A program made the translations under genes and the position numbers. The notes beneath the pieces are model-generated. The model ran no database searches. It was given only the letters and a program-made list of their open reading frames with translations, and was not told the origin of the DNA. DNA of 64,000 nt, taken from Antennarius striatus (taxonomy: Eukaryota > Chordata > Actinopteri > Lophiiformes > Antennariidae). The stretch is from positions 13,049,501 to 13,113,500 of the forward strand of contig NC_090780.1 in assembly GCF_040054535.1 (NCBI RefSeq), given 5' to 3'. Of the stretch, positions 11,649 through 27,200 are shown one piece after another (the first letter of the stretch is position 1; each line of letters opens with the position of its first letter).

Positions 11649-14600
11649 TCAGTTTGAGTCCTCAAGGCTGCAACTTTTTTGTTCCGAGTTGCCGTTGCAG
11701 AGCCGCACCATGATGCTTTGCAGGCTGGGCTCCACTATTCCAAGCAGGGGGCGCTGAGAAGGGTCGCCGTTCCAGCAGGCCTCCATCAGCTGCCAGCATT
11801 CCTCATCGAAGCTGGGTAAACGCTCCGGTCTGGCTCCTGGAGGACAGATGAGCACGACTGAGAGTCTCAAATGACGTGTTCGTCCTTCTGAAGGAGACCG
11901 CCTGAAAACTAGCTCGTTCACAGACGAGTACTCCGCAGAAAAAGACAAAGAACCACATGCTTTGTTGTAATGAAGACGAATCAAGAAATACTCTGCTACA
12001 AATATGAAGCTGAGATCCTTCAGCTTCGTAACCAGAGCGCAGACACATGAATAACTTATCTGTACACGTTAACACCATTCTGAGGTTGTTGAATGAAGTT
12101 TTTTTCTGTTATAGACAAACCCGGAGGTATAGACAAGAAGTCGTGTGTGTGCAGTTTTGTTTTTTGTTTTTTACCTTTCTTAACATTATTCCAGAGTTGG
12201 TCCTTACTGGAGCATTTCTCAAAGGCTTCTGGGAGTTTCACTGATCCAGTGCACAGGTACCAGAACAGGATCCCAAAGGCGTAAACGTCCACGGAATTAT
12301 CGTATTTTCCTGTCAGCAGAGGGGTCGCAACAAAGACAAAAACCTCAGAGATGTACTTATTGATGATCCCCCATCGCTGACAAGAATTATTATACAAAGT
12401 GTGATTCCTGTTGTTCCTTGACATTCATGTAACAGGATATTCCTCTGAAAGTAAAGAAAGACCTGTACCTGTAAACAGCTCTGGAGCCATGTGGATGGGG
12501 GTTCCCACGATGCTGCCGGACATCATGGCTTCTGGTTTACAGAAGCCCAAGTCGGTAATCTTGGCACGGTTTTGTTTGTCCAACTAGGGGGGAAAAATAG
12601 ATAAAAAATGAACCCCTGTTTGTGAAGTTTTTTACTCTACTAGTTTTCTGTGATAACAGGATAAACCATCGGTTGGAAAAATGTCATTTTCACTGTAGAG
12701 ACTTTTTACAAAAATCTTTCATGAAGGAACAGAACAGGTGAAATGCAGCTCTGAAAAGTTATCCTTCATGAATGATCAGAATCAGAACACCTTTATTGTC
12801 TAGGCTATAAGTATACCTTTATACATTGGCGTCCCAAACTATACGGTCTTATGGATAAAAGTTATCCGATAGAAAACCCTTCCCTAGATAAATTCTTCCA
12901 TGTCACTCTATTGTCTGAAAAACGAAAATTAGAGTTGTTGGGAGTTTGTTAAAACCAGACTGATCTCTGCTTGTTCATATTTAGACTTTGTCAGCTTTTT
13001 CTCTGCTCCTCTTCCCATGATATCTACTGTACATATATAGTGCTTGCAGAGTTACTATTGGGTCTGAACTTACCAGAACGTTCTTTAGCTTTATGTCTCT
13101 GTGAAGGAGGCCCTGACTGTGCAGGAAGCGGATCCCCTCCACCACATCCAGAGCAATCTGAAGCCTCTCCTTCAGCAACAAACCAGCCTGATGCAGACAG
13201 GCAGAGTCAGACAGAACCAACCAAAATGTAAGACAAGAAAAACAAAATTAACTGGAAGATGAAGATGGCATTCCTTATGTGGTAAACACCGAGTGATCTG
13301 GTTGTTAGCTCGGCGCTATGGGCTCACCTTCAGGCCCGTGTACAGGTCTCTGTGGAGTCGCTCCATGATGAGCAGCACGGCGATGCTGGAGCCGTCGGCG
13401 TAGGTGTGATCGATCACAGAGCCGTGGAGGTCGACGAGCCGCTCGTGTTTAGGAAGAGTCCTGAAGCAAAGGAGAATAAAAAAAATAATACACAATGTTA
13501 TCTGGTAGTGAGGGTTCTTTGAGTAAGAGCTAAAATCCCATAAGGCCGTTCTGACCTGTGCCCCTGATCAAACTCAAAGGACTTGACCCACGCTCACTGA
13601 CCAAGAGAAACCTGACATCGGTTTACGTTCCCTGACAAACCACTGCATCCGATGCAGAATGTGTGTGTTCTGGCATAAAATGTGTCGTGTGTGAAAGTCA
13701 CCATCTTGTGGTGGGGATGAAGTACTGAAGGACTAAGATCAGGATTACTTTCCAGATTTCTTTAATGGCTGTTTAATCCTACACTGAGGGGTCTGCAGCC
13801 AGGACCTTGATTTCGGGCACTGAACAGACATCCTTCATCAGAACAAACTGACACCAGGTTAAATCCTGGATGGAGTATTTGGCAGTGAGAGAAGTCAAGC
13901 ATTAATAAATAACTGGTATGTTCAACATGCACACACAGCATTGCTCCAAGGCGACAACAGGTAGAACTGTTTTCAACACACTGGGTGGAGTCGTACTTTG
14001 AAGTGAGTTCTGCCCTGAACAAGCATCTGGCTGAAACGAGTGTCGGGTTCTGGTGCCAGCAGAAGTTTGTTCTGAATTGTTAAAATACTTCCTTTGCATG
14101 TGTGTGATGTTTCCACACTCACTCACCTTGTGTAGTGAAACTCCAAAGCCAGGTCGTTCCAGTGTTTATCATCGGGTGGGACCACGGACTTTAACGCACA
14201 TGGGTAGCGTCCCCCCCAGCTGTCACACAGATACACAACTCCGTACTGGCCCCGGCCCAGCTCACGCCCCAGCTTAGGCTTACCTGAAAGAAATGAAGTG
14301 GAGTCACTTTTAAAATACCTGAACCCAGGATGAAGAGTAGAAAATAGGTCAGATGCTCTGTGTGTGCTGAACTGATGTTTGAGCTTCACTCTGCAGGAAG
14401 GTGCAGAGTTTAAAACAGTGGCACTGTGTTCACATTCGATGCTGAGGAGTTTCTCTGTTCTGAGGTGAGACCTGCTTTCACACAGTGACCAGCGAGGACC
14501 ACCCCCCGAGCTGGAAATCCTCCATGTGCAGATTCCTCCACATGTCCCTGGTTTTACTCTACTAGAGTTGACAAGTTGTGGAACTCATTTCTGGGTTGTT

Positions 14601-17600
14601 TGCAGTTGAAATGTGATTCACGTGAATTTCCAGTTGGGAAAAAATTAAAACTAAGCATTTTTTGGGGTTTTTTTTTAATTAAAAAACAAATAAAATTGAA
14701 ACTAAAGCATGTCAAGTTGACAGTGAAGCCTTCTTGTGTTTTATAGCAGATGTATTTTAGATGAGCAGTACACGCGTCATTAGAGACTCTTTTACTACCT
14801 TAACTAACCCTAACTAAATAATATTCCAAACAAGATGTTTTTAATTGTCACATGGAAACGATCCAAACAAACAAGTGTAACAAAACTTCAAACAGGTTTG
14901 TGTTAGAGTAGTGGATGCAAATCTGACTGGATGTGTGTGAACAACGGGAGCCTTTGGCGGTGACTCACCGTGCAGTAAGACGTCACGCAGGGAGCGGCTC
15001 TCCAGAGACAGGCGGGCCAGCCGGGGGGCGTGGTCCTTCCTCACACGCAGCCATAGGTCCTCAGTGCGCTCCAGTCGCCCTGTGTGTCCTTCCTCCAGCT
15101 ACGAGCACCAACACATGACGAGACGTCTCATGGTTAGTAGTGTGAACGGCTGCATAAGAACTGGTGCTGTTCACCAAATCACTGTAATGTGAATTGTTAA
15201 AGCTGTTCATTCCCTTTGGAGGGAGGGAAGGGGGTTGGGGTCTTCGTCATCGGCTACCATGGAACCTCAGTGGTTCTCACTGCCTACAGGCCAGGGGTCG
15301 TGACCTCTGTGGCCATGTTGTTGTTTATCTGACTGATTAATGCAGAGTCTGAGGCCCACGGTTACCCACGTTCCCATGTGTTCTGTTTTTGAGCTCTCAT
15401 TGCCGCCACTAGCTTTTCTCTCAGGCAAATTAGAAACCTGATAGACTGTAAAGTTTGGGTCTTTCTCTATGTGATTCACCATCTGTCTGCAGAATGATAA
15501 TATAATATCCTTAAAAACGTGTGGCTATAATTTTTCTCTATTCCTGTTATTAAATTCATGCTTTTAGTCACATTTGCTTTACTTGTCTCCAGTTCCACAG
15601 ATTTCTAAAAAGAGGAAATGTGGCAAATTAATTAGAAATTCATGCATCTTTCACTTTTAGTAATCTGTGAATTAAAAAGGCAGAGAATAAGAGAAAATAT
15701 TCCTGCTGCATTAAAATAAAAAAGGATTCATATGGATGCATGTTTCATCTCTTAGGAACTGAATTGCTATATCTTTTCAATGCAGACAAAAATGACTCTG
15801 CCCTTAAATTTCAGGGACAAGAAAAGCTTTCTCCTGACAATCCCCCCTTTGCCTCCTTCACACGTGTTGCATTCACATTCATAGCACCTCCTTTATGGCA
15901 ATAATGCATAGCAACATATTAAAATGACATTTAGTAGAGCACATAACCATGCGTAGGTCCATCAGTCCTTGTTTAGATCATGGCTTTGGAACAAAAAAAT
16001 GTAAGATTACTGATAATAAGCCAAACGTTTTAAGATGGTGGATCCTGGTATTTATTTGGATCCATATCAAGTTCTACAGATCCCCACGTTAATCGCTGAG
16101 AAATTACATAAAACATAAAAAAACACTCAAAAAAATGTTAAATTAAGAAAAATCAAATATCCTGTAGTACTCCTCTATCCGATCTACTTAAAGATTTTAT
16201 CAGGACTCTGCCCTAAATTTACCCCCCCACTAAGTATAATGTAAACCCAGTAGTTCTTTGCGTAATCCTGCTGACTGACAAGTAAAAAAACAAACACAGG
16301 AATGAGGGTGGGAACATAACCTCGCTGATGGACGTGACAAGACTGCCTTAGTTTATCAGTGTGTTTGTGTGACTGCATGATGAGAGAAGAACAGAAAACA
16401 TCTTATGTGCACTACGCTTTCCGTCATGTGATAATCATCATCAGAGCGATCTGACTGACACCGACTGGTCAGGGACTTCATGACAGCAATTGCAGCCATC
16501 AGTTTGTGCACATTAGCACTCAGAGGACCAAACGGTTCAAGTGAGGAAGGAATAAAGATGCTGAAGCAAGGCTGCACCTGAGAGCACATAGACATGATCT
16601 GTAGATGGAACTGGACATTTCATTGGGCTGTCAGTCATCTTAAAGTGTGTTCAGAAAAAAAATATGAGGAAAGAACAAGCAGCCACAGATAGAGTAGATT
16701 AAAAATTTGAATCTATTAAGATGATTCAGCAGGACAGCAGTCAGGTAACTGAGGTCATATTCAATAGAAATCAAAACAGCAGTAAGGTGAAACCCCTCTA
16801 GGATGTTCTCTTTGTGCGAAAAAAGCTGAGCAAAAAAAACAGCAACTAACGATCATCAGTCAATTCATTGTAGAAGTTATCATCTCATTCTCCCATCTGT
16901 CTTGTGCCACAGGTGTTTTAAGGTATTGGATTTCATTACACACACAGGGAGAATCTTCAGATATCATCTTCTCTTCGAACAAGATTTTAAAAAAAAGGAA
17001 TGTAGCTTGCATGCACTGCAGGATTTTATTCAGATTCTCAGGAGGGATCTGACTGCACCTCCTCAGATGATCTCTAGAGAGGCAGCTGTGAGTACCGACA
17101 CAAAGAACAACAACCGTGGTGATTGGCCCACTTGAGGAAAAGTGAAAACAAAAGAAAGGAGTGTAGATGAGGAATGGATGAGAGGTGTCTATCTGTAATT
17201 TTACAAGAACGCAATAAAGAAGTGATAATGTCACCTGGCGCAAGGAGGCTGCAAAGGCCTCGTGGGAGCTGTTGAGGCGAGTTCTAAACTGGGAGCAGAT
17301 GCTTCTGGCCAGTTTAGCAGCACTGAGACTCTCGATGGCGTCCTGTGCCACCTTCCTCTTCCACTCCGGTGTGATGGAAGGAGGGTTCACAAACGTTATC
17401 CTGTGAATTATCTGGGAGAAGGACACAGAGTAAGAACTGCTTCTTTACAAGTTCTCTTGATTTGAAACCTGTGTCACTTTCCATTACTGACCTGTTTGAT
17501 TTGCTCCCAGAAGAGTCTCGTGACAGAGGATCCTGAATGAAAAGTGACCTCCACATGGTAAGCAGCATTTAATAACTGTGACAGATGAGAAACAGAAGCA

Positions 17601-20600
17601 TCAATATGTAGTATTATTATGCAGGAATCTACACACACACAGAGGTAAAGGCCACAAACAGTTAAAGAGGATTGTAAAACGTCACCCAGGTCTGTCTGTT
17701 AGCAGGATTACACATATCCTGACATGTTTGTATGAAACTTGGATTTAGATAAAAGGGCTGGTCGTGGAATATTTCTTCCCACTTCCCTAAAACTTTTTTT
17801 TTAATCACTAATACTTAAACTAGTTGAGGGATTTCTGATGTGTGAAATGCAGAAAACCATTACACTTTGGAGTGGATTTGAAAAAAGGACCTGTGAATTT
17901 TTCCTCTTTCATTTTCTTTAACAGCCAGTTTCATGTTTCATATGTCGGAAATGATATTTGGGTTTAACTTGGATTGCTGTGTGTTGTGATGTCATCATGT
18001 TGAAAATGAGGAAATATAGAAAACACTGTTTGTTTCTTTCCCATCACAAAGTGCACCCACCTGTTTGAGGTGATTGGACGTGACGTTGTGGACAGAAGAA
18101 TCCATGTTGGACTTCTCCAGACTGTTGAGGCATCGCTCCAGAGTTCCCACAAAGCTCTCCCTCAGATAGTCCACAGAGCTGATGAGCTTGTTCGCCACTG
18201 CCTGGTTCAAACGAACCACGATAAGTTCCTGGATCTGGTGGATGCAAGATTTGATGTCCTTCGATGTAACAGGGTCTCCGTTCGTTGTTACGATGACGTC
18301 TGTGGGCACAAGAAGAGTTTGGTCAGCGAACATGTGGTGTGTGTAACCTCTAAACAAATATATGTAGTCTAGAAAGTATTTATGAGGTTAGTATTTTACC
18401 TTGTGTTTATATTTAGAGAGTTTGAATTAAGACAGTTGTCAGTTTCCTCATTAAAAATTTAAGAGAGAACAGAGAAATATGGAAATATGCAGTCCTTTAA
18501 CAGAACGGGTCCGATCCCACCATCAGCCCTTAGCTGAACGCATTCAACTTTCTCCCTTATTTCCTGTCTCATTCTCAGCTGTCTCTAACAAGAAAGGCTG
18601 GAAATGCCCCAGAAATTACCTTTTTAAAAGAAAAATAATCAAAGTTACTGTGGTCCATTAAACCACATCCCATTTTCTAGGAACCAAAACTAATTACATA
18701 AGTGCGGAACATGCTTTTACTTGACTAGACATCTCTCATTGTGCTATTGAACAGGAGTTTAATCTGTGAGATGAAATCATCTTTATCACATGTTCATGTA
18801 CAGACATGAAGGTCTTCTAGAACAAACTGGCACATTTGATTAAAGCATCTAGAGAATCATAGCTCCTATTCTGAAATCACAATTTGAAGCATGTGAGAAA
18901 AAATAAAAGCATGTGTTTGAGAAACACATGAAAAGTCATCTGCCAGCAGCAGAGTTATCCTCACAGAGATTTAGAATTCCTGAGCTGAGCTCAGAGCGTG
19001 TGTGAAAGCAACTACTATCCCAAGAAAAAAGTGTAGATAGTTATCTTTTGACCTGGGCCGGGAGCCCCTTAGTGTCCTCTGTTATTTGGTGGGGGCCCAG
19101 GGCACACTTCACCAACATTATCTGGGCTTGCACTAGGAGCTAGTATGACGAAGCCACTGTGGCTCAGTGTAAAAGAATTGAGTAAGCCACAAAAAGCCAC
19201 ATTCTGTGTCCAAGACAGTGGCGCAGCGCACTGACGACCAACGCTTGTCGCAGTGGGGTGTAGGGGGGATACCCCCCCACAAGGTGGGTATGGGGGGCCT
19301 CCCCAGGGAAATTTTTTAGAAAATGGGGTTGTTTTCCTGCATTCTGAGGGCAAAATCTTCTGTTCAGTTTACCTACAAAAATACACTAAAGTCAACAGTT
19401 CAAGCTGAATTGTCTTTATTTCTGTCCTACTTTATACAGGCATAAATGTGAGAGTCAACTATTGAAAACTTCCATTCACTATGTGAAGATACAGTCATAC
19501 AAAATATTACTCAATGTTTACTTGTAAGTTTTACTTAGACTAGAAGACATTTTAACTTCGACCACCACCACTGGTATGCCATAGTTTAGTTTAGTTTGTT
19601 TTCTTTTAATTCGATACATGATTTTTTTAATTTTGATTTAAAAAGGAATGAAAAGTAGTAAGCGAGGTGAATACCCATTTCCATGCATCACTGGTTATTC
19701 CTGCCGGTCATAGGGATCAAAAGTCTAAGACTACAAAAAAGTATTGATAATATCTTTCATTTACCTTCTGATCGGTCTGTCACCACTCCTACCCCCTCTC
19801 AGCATTCACCTTTTGTTGTTTAATTAGGATTTTAACACAAACTCTACTATATAACACTGTATTCTTAATTTCTTTCAATCGATCGTCTTTGCCTTGTCTT
19901 ACACCAATTCGCGGGTTCAGCTTGTAAAAATAGAATCTCTTTGTTTTTCATTGGACGAAAGGAGGTCATGACCCGAGTGCATATTTAATGATTGGGAGCG
20001 ATACCGGGAATTTTGGTATCGATCCGATACCTAGTAAATACAGGGTAGTATCGGCCGATACCGATACAATACCGATACTTTTTGCTTAGAAATGTCAAAA
20101 TCATTGAATAACTGAGTGCTCTTCTTCGACTTTTCGAGTGCCTTCAACACCATCCAGCCCCAGCTCCTGCAGGATAAACTGACCTCCATGGCTGTGGACC
20201 CCTACCTCGTGAGCTGGATTACGGACTACCTAACGGACAGACCCCAGTACGTCCGTATGGGGGACTGTTTGTCTTCTATGGTGACCAGCAGCACGGGGGC
20301 GCCACAGGGGACCGTTCTATCCCCCATTCTCTTCACCCTCTACACATCAGACTTCAAGCACAACTCGGATACATGCCACATACAGAAGTACTCCGATGAC
20401 ACCGCGATAGTGGCATGTATCCGGGAGGGTGATGGGGGGGGGTACAGGGCATTGGTGGCTGACTTCGTGGAGTGGTGCCAACAGAACCAGCTCCAGCTCA
20501 ACGTCTCCAAGACAAAGGAGATGGTTCTGGATTTCCGGCGGGCACCTCCCTCTCCACAGCCGGTGATCATCAAAGGCAGTGAGGTGGAGGTGGTAGAAAA

Positions 20601-21150
20601 CGATAAGTACCTGGGACTGCAGCTAGACAGCAGACTGGACTGGTCACTCAACTCCAACTGTGTGTACAAGAAGGGGCAGAGCAGGATGTACTTCCTAAGG
20701 AGGCTGGCCTCCTTCAACATCTGTCCTAAGCTCCTTTTCATGTTCTATCAGTCCGTAGTCTCCAGTGTGCTGTCATACGCCATTGTGTGTTGGGGTGGGG
20801 GGGCCAGGAAAAGAGATATGGACCATCTGAACAGACTCATCCGCAGAGCGGGCTCAGTGGTCGGGCTGAGCCTGGACTCTGTGGATATGCTTCTGGAGAG
20901 CAGGACCATGTCTAAAATTAAGGCCATCATGAACAACACCAGGCACCCCCTACACACCACCTTCTCCCAGCAGAGAAGCACCTTCAGCGGCAGACTGCTG
21001 TCACACAGCGCCTCCACAGAGAGGCTGAGGTCCTCCTTCGTGCCCCGTGCCATCAGGGGGTACAATGACTCTCTCAGGAGGAGCGGGGGGGAGGTGGCGA
21101 GGTCAGCACGGGGTTGAAAATGGATTTAATTTAATTTAATTTTATACTGT

Positions 21151-21212
<62 letters not shown>

Positions 21213-24200
21213 ATTTATTTATTTTTTATACTGTTTTATATTTTAATTCAATTTTATACTGTTTAGATTTTATTTTATACTGTTTATATTTTAATACTGT
21301 AATATTTTTAAATTTTATACTGTTTATATTTTAGTTATAGTTTAGTATATAAGTCCTGTTAGTGCTGCATGTGTCTGTCTGTTAGTGTAATGTATGTCCT
21401 GTGGTATGTCCTGTGATGTCAGTGTTTCCTTTTCTCCTGGTGTTTATCCAGTATTATTTGTTATGTAATGCCTGAGCAGTGGATATATGCAATATCCTCC
21501 GGGATTAATAAAGTATCTATCTATCTATCTATCTATCAAGCCCAGGCTATCATAAATGAAACGCTAAAAAGAATCCTTTCCGCGCATTAAAGGAAATGAC
21601 AGAAATTCATGGATCATCCCTTTGTCCAGATCCATTCCAAAGACGGATTCCATGGAACACGCTCAACGTGTGTATATATGTGTGTGTGTGTGTGTGTGTG
21701 TGCGCGTGCGTGCATGTGTGTGTGCGCGTACATGCGCTCTAGAGTACATGTATCTTTGTTGAGTGTAAAAAGAATTTGCCAAATAATAAAAGTCATAAAA
21801 ATAAAATCATAAATAAAAGCCCACAATAATTTATCAAAACCTCATATTTACAACATGACCACTAAAAACATGACCACTATAAAATTTTCCCAGTTGATAT
21901 AATGAATGTAATATGAACCATTATTTGCTTAGTGATTTTTTTACAATAGACAACATAATTTATTAATGGCTCAACTTCGTTTTTGTGGTTTGTCATCATT
22001 TTTTTCCTCTATGTGATAACAGCAGAGTCATTATTTTGACAAACATAATACTGACGTTCTTCTGGTCTCTTCATGATTCAATTAATATCAAAAAGGTTTT
22101 AACTTAATCCGTTAACAAATTCACGATCATTGGCAAATTAATTGACTCCAATATCTGGACACCAGCTTTATTGTTTATGTCATTGTCACGTGTTCTACTA
22201 CAGACGTCCACTGAGAATGTCTTCCTTAAAAAGGGGAGCCCTGGTTGATCTGGGGCGCTCACTTACCTGTGAACTCCAGGTTCTCAGCGTCTTCCAGCAG
22301 CTGCTCCTTCATGCTGCTGAGGGTCTCCACAATCATCTCCTTCATCTCTTCCTGTTTGCGGTTAGCGATGGTCATGAGGGAGGTGAACAGTTCCCCCTCT
22401 TTCTCACGCGTGTACTCCAGCCTGCGTGGAGTGATCTGCAGGTCCCTCTGCATGTCGAAGGCCTGCAGAGACACGAGGGACGGAGGAATAAGGGTTGTCA
22501 GTTATATTCTGTGGGCATCCTGGCTCCAAACAGACGGAGCACACGCAGTTCCCTCCTCACCTGGTTGATGAAGAGATCGAGACAGCGACAGTGGAGCCCA
22601 TTCAGCAGGTTGGCGGCCTCCACCTGCTGGTTTTGAAGAACCTGGCGAGCAAACGGGACGAGCAGCCGGTGTAATCTTTCGAAACTTTCCCCCAGCACGC
22701 TCTGGGGCTTGGGCGTCTGCGTCGGGGCGCCGCAGGAGCAGTTTCCTGTCAGGCCACTGAGGAAACTGAGGGAGAGGAGCTGCTTGTAGAGGGCACTCTT
22801 CTCCCTCTCTTTTTCCTTCTCGGCACGGCGACCGGGTTCTGGGGAGGCTGCTGGAGTGGAGTCAGGGATACGGAGGAAACAAATGGGGAAGGAGAGCATC
22901 TCTCTGACTTTCCTGATGACAGCGACGTGTTCGTTGCTGAGGGAGTCCTGGTTAATGGCATAAAGGATGATGGGGATCATGTTGCGAGTACAGTCTTCCA
23001 GGACCTGTTCTATGGGCTGGACACTCTGACAAGGCACCACCATGACTTTTGCTTCCTGGAGAGAGAAAAAAAAAAATCAAAAAGAAAAATTATTTTATTT
23101 TTATTTCAAGCACACTGCTTTGAATAAAAGCAATTAAAACAAAAAACGGTTTGGTGCAGAAAACCAATTCAAATTCATCAAATTCACATTGAAATCCAGG
23201 CATGCAAATGAGATCAGAAGAAAATCTGAGTTCAGTTGCAAAATTGTTGGTGTGACAATGACGCAAAGGAGATGAAAGGGTTTAAAGCTTGTTAACTAAA
23301 AGGATAATTGTACACATAATGTGTTTAATCATCTCCAACAATAGAACACATATTTTAATAATAGACAGTAAGTTTGGATGACGTGAAAAATAAATAAAAT
23401 GCACATACTCAAGTATTGACTACAAATGCCACAGTGAGTATTTGAGGCAACTGAGGCAGGTTCAAACCAAAGTCCACAAGAGGTTCAAAAGGATAGAGAA
23501 ATATTACAAAATAAAAGAAACTAGTGCTTCTGAAAAAAGCTGAAATTTTGGCTGGATTTCATCAATACCAAACAAATGGACACGTTCTAAGAAAGGCTGA
23601 TAACAACCGGACTGTAGGCCGGTCAGAACGCTGCGTTGTTACGCAGTCATGAGCTCAACGTAGTAGGAAATTCAAATTCAAACAGATGACAATGTTACCC
23701 TGACGCAGCATTCCAGTGTTCGCTGTCCCCCTTTTAGCTCTAATACAGTATTTTTTGCACTATAAGGCGCACCTAAAAGCCTTTAATTTTCTCAAAAGCT
23801 GACGGTGCACCTTATAATCCAGTGTGCCCTGAAAAAAGCTTTAAAAAAGGCCATTCATCAAAGGTGCGCCTTATAGTCCAGTGCGCCTAATAGTGCAGAA
23901 AATACTGTATATTTTGTGAAAACATCTGGAAAAACTCCTCATTAAGTGGTTGAAACATCTGAGAAGATAATTTATATTGGCTGATCAGCCATAATTAATT
24001 GAGAGAGAACTACTGAGCTCGCAAGAAATCACCACATTCTGACTTGCTTTTGATATTGAGTTAACGTTGTATATTTTTGGGGAAGGAGTCGTCACAACAA
24101 AAGTTCAAATCTGACCACTGACTGAAGGCCTTCAAGGGACCAAGAAGGCAGATTGTTCTTGTGAATATTATTGTCTACAATGTACACATTCTGAAATGTT

Positions 24201-27200
24201 AACAGAAAACTAAAAACATGTCAGATCTGAAGGATTACCAGTTCATAAAGTAAAGCAGCACGTTTAATTTCACTCATATTAGCATTCTGTGACGCGTCCT
24301 CCAGCACCAAATGATGGTGGCCCTTACAGAGTAACCATAGCAACACACTACAGCAACACAAATAGATTTAGTGAGTAATTTAAAATTTTTATTTTAAGAT
24401 GACTAATAAAAATTAAATTCCAACGTGTGGAATAATTTTGTGGTTAATGATATAAAAACTATGTTAAAAAATGTTTGTTTAATTTTAAAGAGCTACTACA
24501 ACCACATTGGAAAAATGTTAAATGATATTTATTGTTTGTCAAACCTGCTGTACATTATCCAAACATGCCATGGTGACAGGGTTATAAGGTTGACCTGTTT
24601 TTTGGACAAAACTATCAACCGAGTGACCAAAGAACGGAGGAACGATGGCACAAAGGAACCAAGTTCAAAGAATAAATCCCACCCAGTGCCCAAAATGCAA
24701 AAACACACGTCACATGCTCCTTCTATTTCTGAACACATAATAGAAAATAAATACTTTTACTGATCTTGGGAATGTCTGTGATATGTTTCATTTTTCATCA
24801 GCCTAAATAACAACACAAACAAAACCGTCTCAGAGACCGCCTGAAGAAGCGATCATGACGACGGAAAAACAGTTGAAGAAAAGAGCCAAAAACGACCAGC
24901 AGCTACACAAAGGAGACAGTCAGTCCTATCGCCAAGAAACAAGAGCGGAGCCCATCTGAACGGTCTCTCTGGAACAAAGATAGCCTGCAAACATTTGCTC
25001 ACATCCAATCCAAACCAAGAGAATGTTTCAGTCTCCTCAAGACATGAAACTTCCAACAACACCCTTTGAGAGAAATGGCTGTGACCTCTTTCAAACTTAC
25101 TACTTTGTTTTCCTGTGTGAGGATGTGAGGGTCTGACCTAGTTTATGAAGGTCGAAACAAACGACCACATAAGAAAGTAGACCTTTCGGTATTTGCATAT
25201 TTTAAGGGTGGCTACTAATATCACAGCGCTCTGATAGCAAGCAAACCTTCTCCTGTATGGAGCGACAGCAATTAGCATAAACACAATCTGGACCGGCCAA
25301 GAATTTTCGGGACGTTTCTAACCCGGTGGCTTCTGGTGTTGGCCTCCACAACAGGTTGCTGTGATAATTACAGGAGAGTGTGAAAACCACAGTTAGTGGA
25401 GAGATTCTGTTGCTCTGTTCACTCCAACCTAAACTAGTTCATGTCTTATTGATTAAAAGTAAACCAAAGACAAACAGCGCACTGCTTTAGTTTGGGTAGG
25501 TTTTGACAATCCCGTGTTTCTGAGCCTGGATGATGCAAAATTATGACATGACAATTATTCAGAGTTCTATATTGTAAATTTTCTTTGAGCATGAGGTTAA
25601 GGAAATCAAATAGAAGAAAAAGTGAACTTCGCATTCATTCATTATTTTTGTTTTTCATCCATGGTTAATTTTTTTTTTACTAAAATTTTAAGAAACATCT
25701 CAGTAAAACATCAAATATCAACATAAGTTCTCACAAATAAAGATATTCCACAGTATTGAGCCTTTGCAATAAGGACCCTTACGTAAAGCACATTTTGAAC
25801 AAACACAACATTCTTTCAAGACGCGACCGAGTTCAACACAAACATGTTAGTCGAACTTGTGAACTGGTCTCCTCTGCATAAATATCAGTGATTAAATTAA
25901 CTGTAACACTCAAAAAAAAAGTTTTTGTAATCAAGTGAACCAGGGTCCCATAATTCAGCTGTATCCATAGCAACTTTATCACAGCAAAAGCTCTGGGTTT
26001 TTTTTATCATGACCAGGTCATGTGAATTGCACCAGACTAACAGCATTACATAAGGGGGTTGGGCGCTGGGCTGATCTGAGGCCGAGCCCGGCCTCATTTA
26101 TGGGGCTTTCAGATGCTCGGTGTGGCGGCCTGATTCGAAAGAATTTCAAACAAATTTAAATGTGTCCCACATGATGAGGCACAAGTACAATCCTCATTCG
26201 AACCCTTCTGAATCAATTCACACTTACAACATGCTGAGATTTTCAGGCTGTACGAGCTACCGTTATGGCCACACCACTGGAGTGAACAATTCTTCCCTTT
26301 TTTTCCATGAGACAACTGGTCTCCCTACCTGGGAATCAGTTTAAAAAATGCTTTTTCTTTTCTTTTTCTTTTTTTGGAAACTACAAACTAGGAGAAAGGC
26401 GATTGAAAAACAACCCACGAGTTAACAGCAGCACAAATTAAGTAAAACACTCAACACAGGAAATAATCAGCTCTGGAAAGTAATCTGCTTGTGGGCTAAG
26501 TTATGTGTGAACACAACGGCTACAGGAAGAAAGACGCAAATTTAAACTAATAGCTGTGGCCATAAGACAGAAATCCATCATGTAACAGTGTAATAGGGAC
26601 TTTCATTTTGTTATGATAATGCAGCTCACCACATGACTCCAAAGCAGATGTTTTTATTCTAAAACTAGCAGTAATTGAATAAAACTTTACTAGTAAAAAT
26701 TACTTTCCTTGAATTGTTTTAAATCTAATTTTAAGTGGTTATGGAAAAATACCGTTTTGACAGGGCAACAGTAAATAATCTGTTCTTGACAAAACATATT
26801 CCCAGACATGCTCAAACAAAATAGGAGGACATGAGAACACCATTAATTCCATGATGTAACTAAAATGAAAAAATAGCCCCATCAGTCCGCAGAAATGACT
26901 TTCACTTATTGTTAACAATCAAAAGCGAAAAAACATTGATAGAATTAAGCCTTGCAATATTTCATTTTGTGATACACAAAAGAATCCCAGACAGCGTTAC
27001 AAATTTAAATAGGTTTACTCACAGAGACTGAAAATGATTTGTGTTGTGTTTAAAGCCCAGAATTAGACAGCAGTGTTGTACGTCGTTTTATTCTCAGATG
27101 AAAATAATGAAGTCATGGAAGAAAAGAAGAAGCACACTAAAAAAACACACACACAGGCACACGACACAACACAGCACCCTGGTGACCACATCGCCAGATG

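Larger units (their letters stand above)
20106..21538 (+). mobile_element. L2-like (Maui-type) non-LTR retrotransposon, 5'-truncated, in dstyk intron
   Basis: The element starts inside the reverse-transcriptase domain and keeps its 3' UTR. The tail has ggattaataaagt followed by (ATCT)n at 21513-21537, typical of fish L2/Maui elements. A (GT)n(TA)n tract lies at 21150-21208 in the 3' UTR. It is antisense to dstyk. A second copy of the same 3' end is at 50081-50186 on minus, which confirms the element boundary. No clear target-site duplication was found. Confidence 0.88.

Noticed and set aside
17492-17532. A 41-nt dstyk exon starting at the ag in cattcag|gatcc
   Set aside because: Continuing upstream to 17575 restores [19 protein letters not shown], conserved in human DSTYK, with a good acceptor, so the 84-nt exon is right.
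20116-21117. The longest uninterrupted frame outside host genes as a host gene
   Set aside because: It carries RT motifs A, B and C and a LINE 3' tail and lies antisense in a dstyk intron, so it is a transposon remnant.
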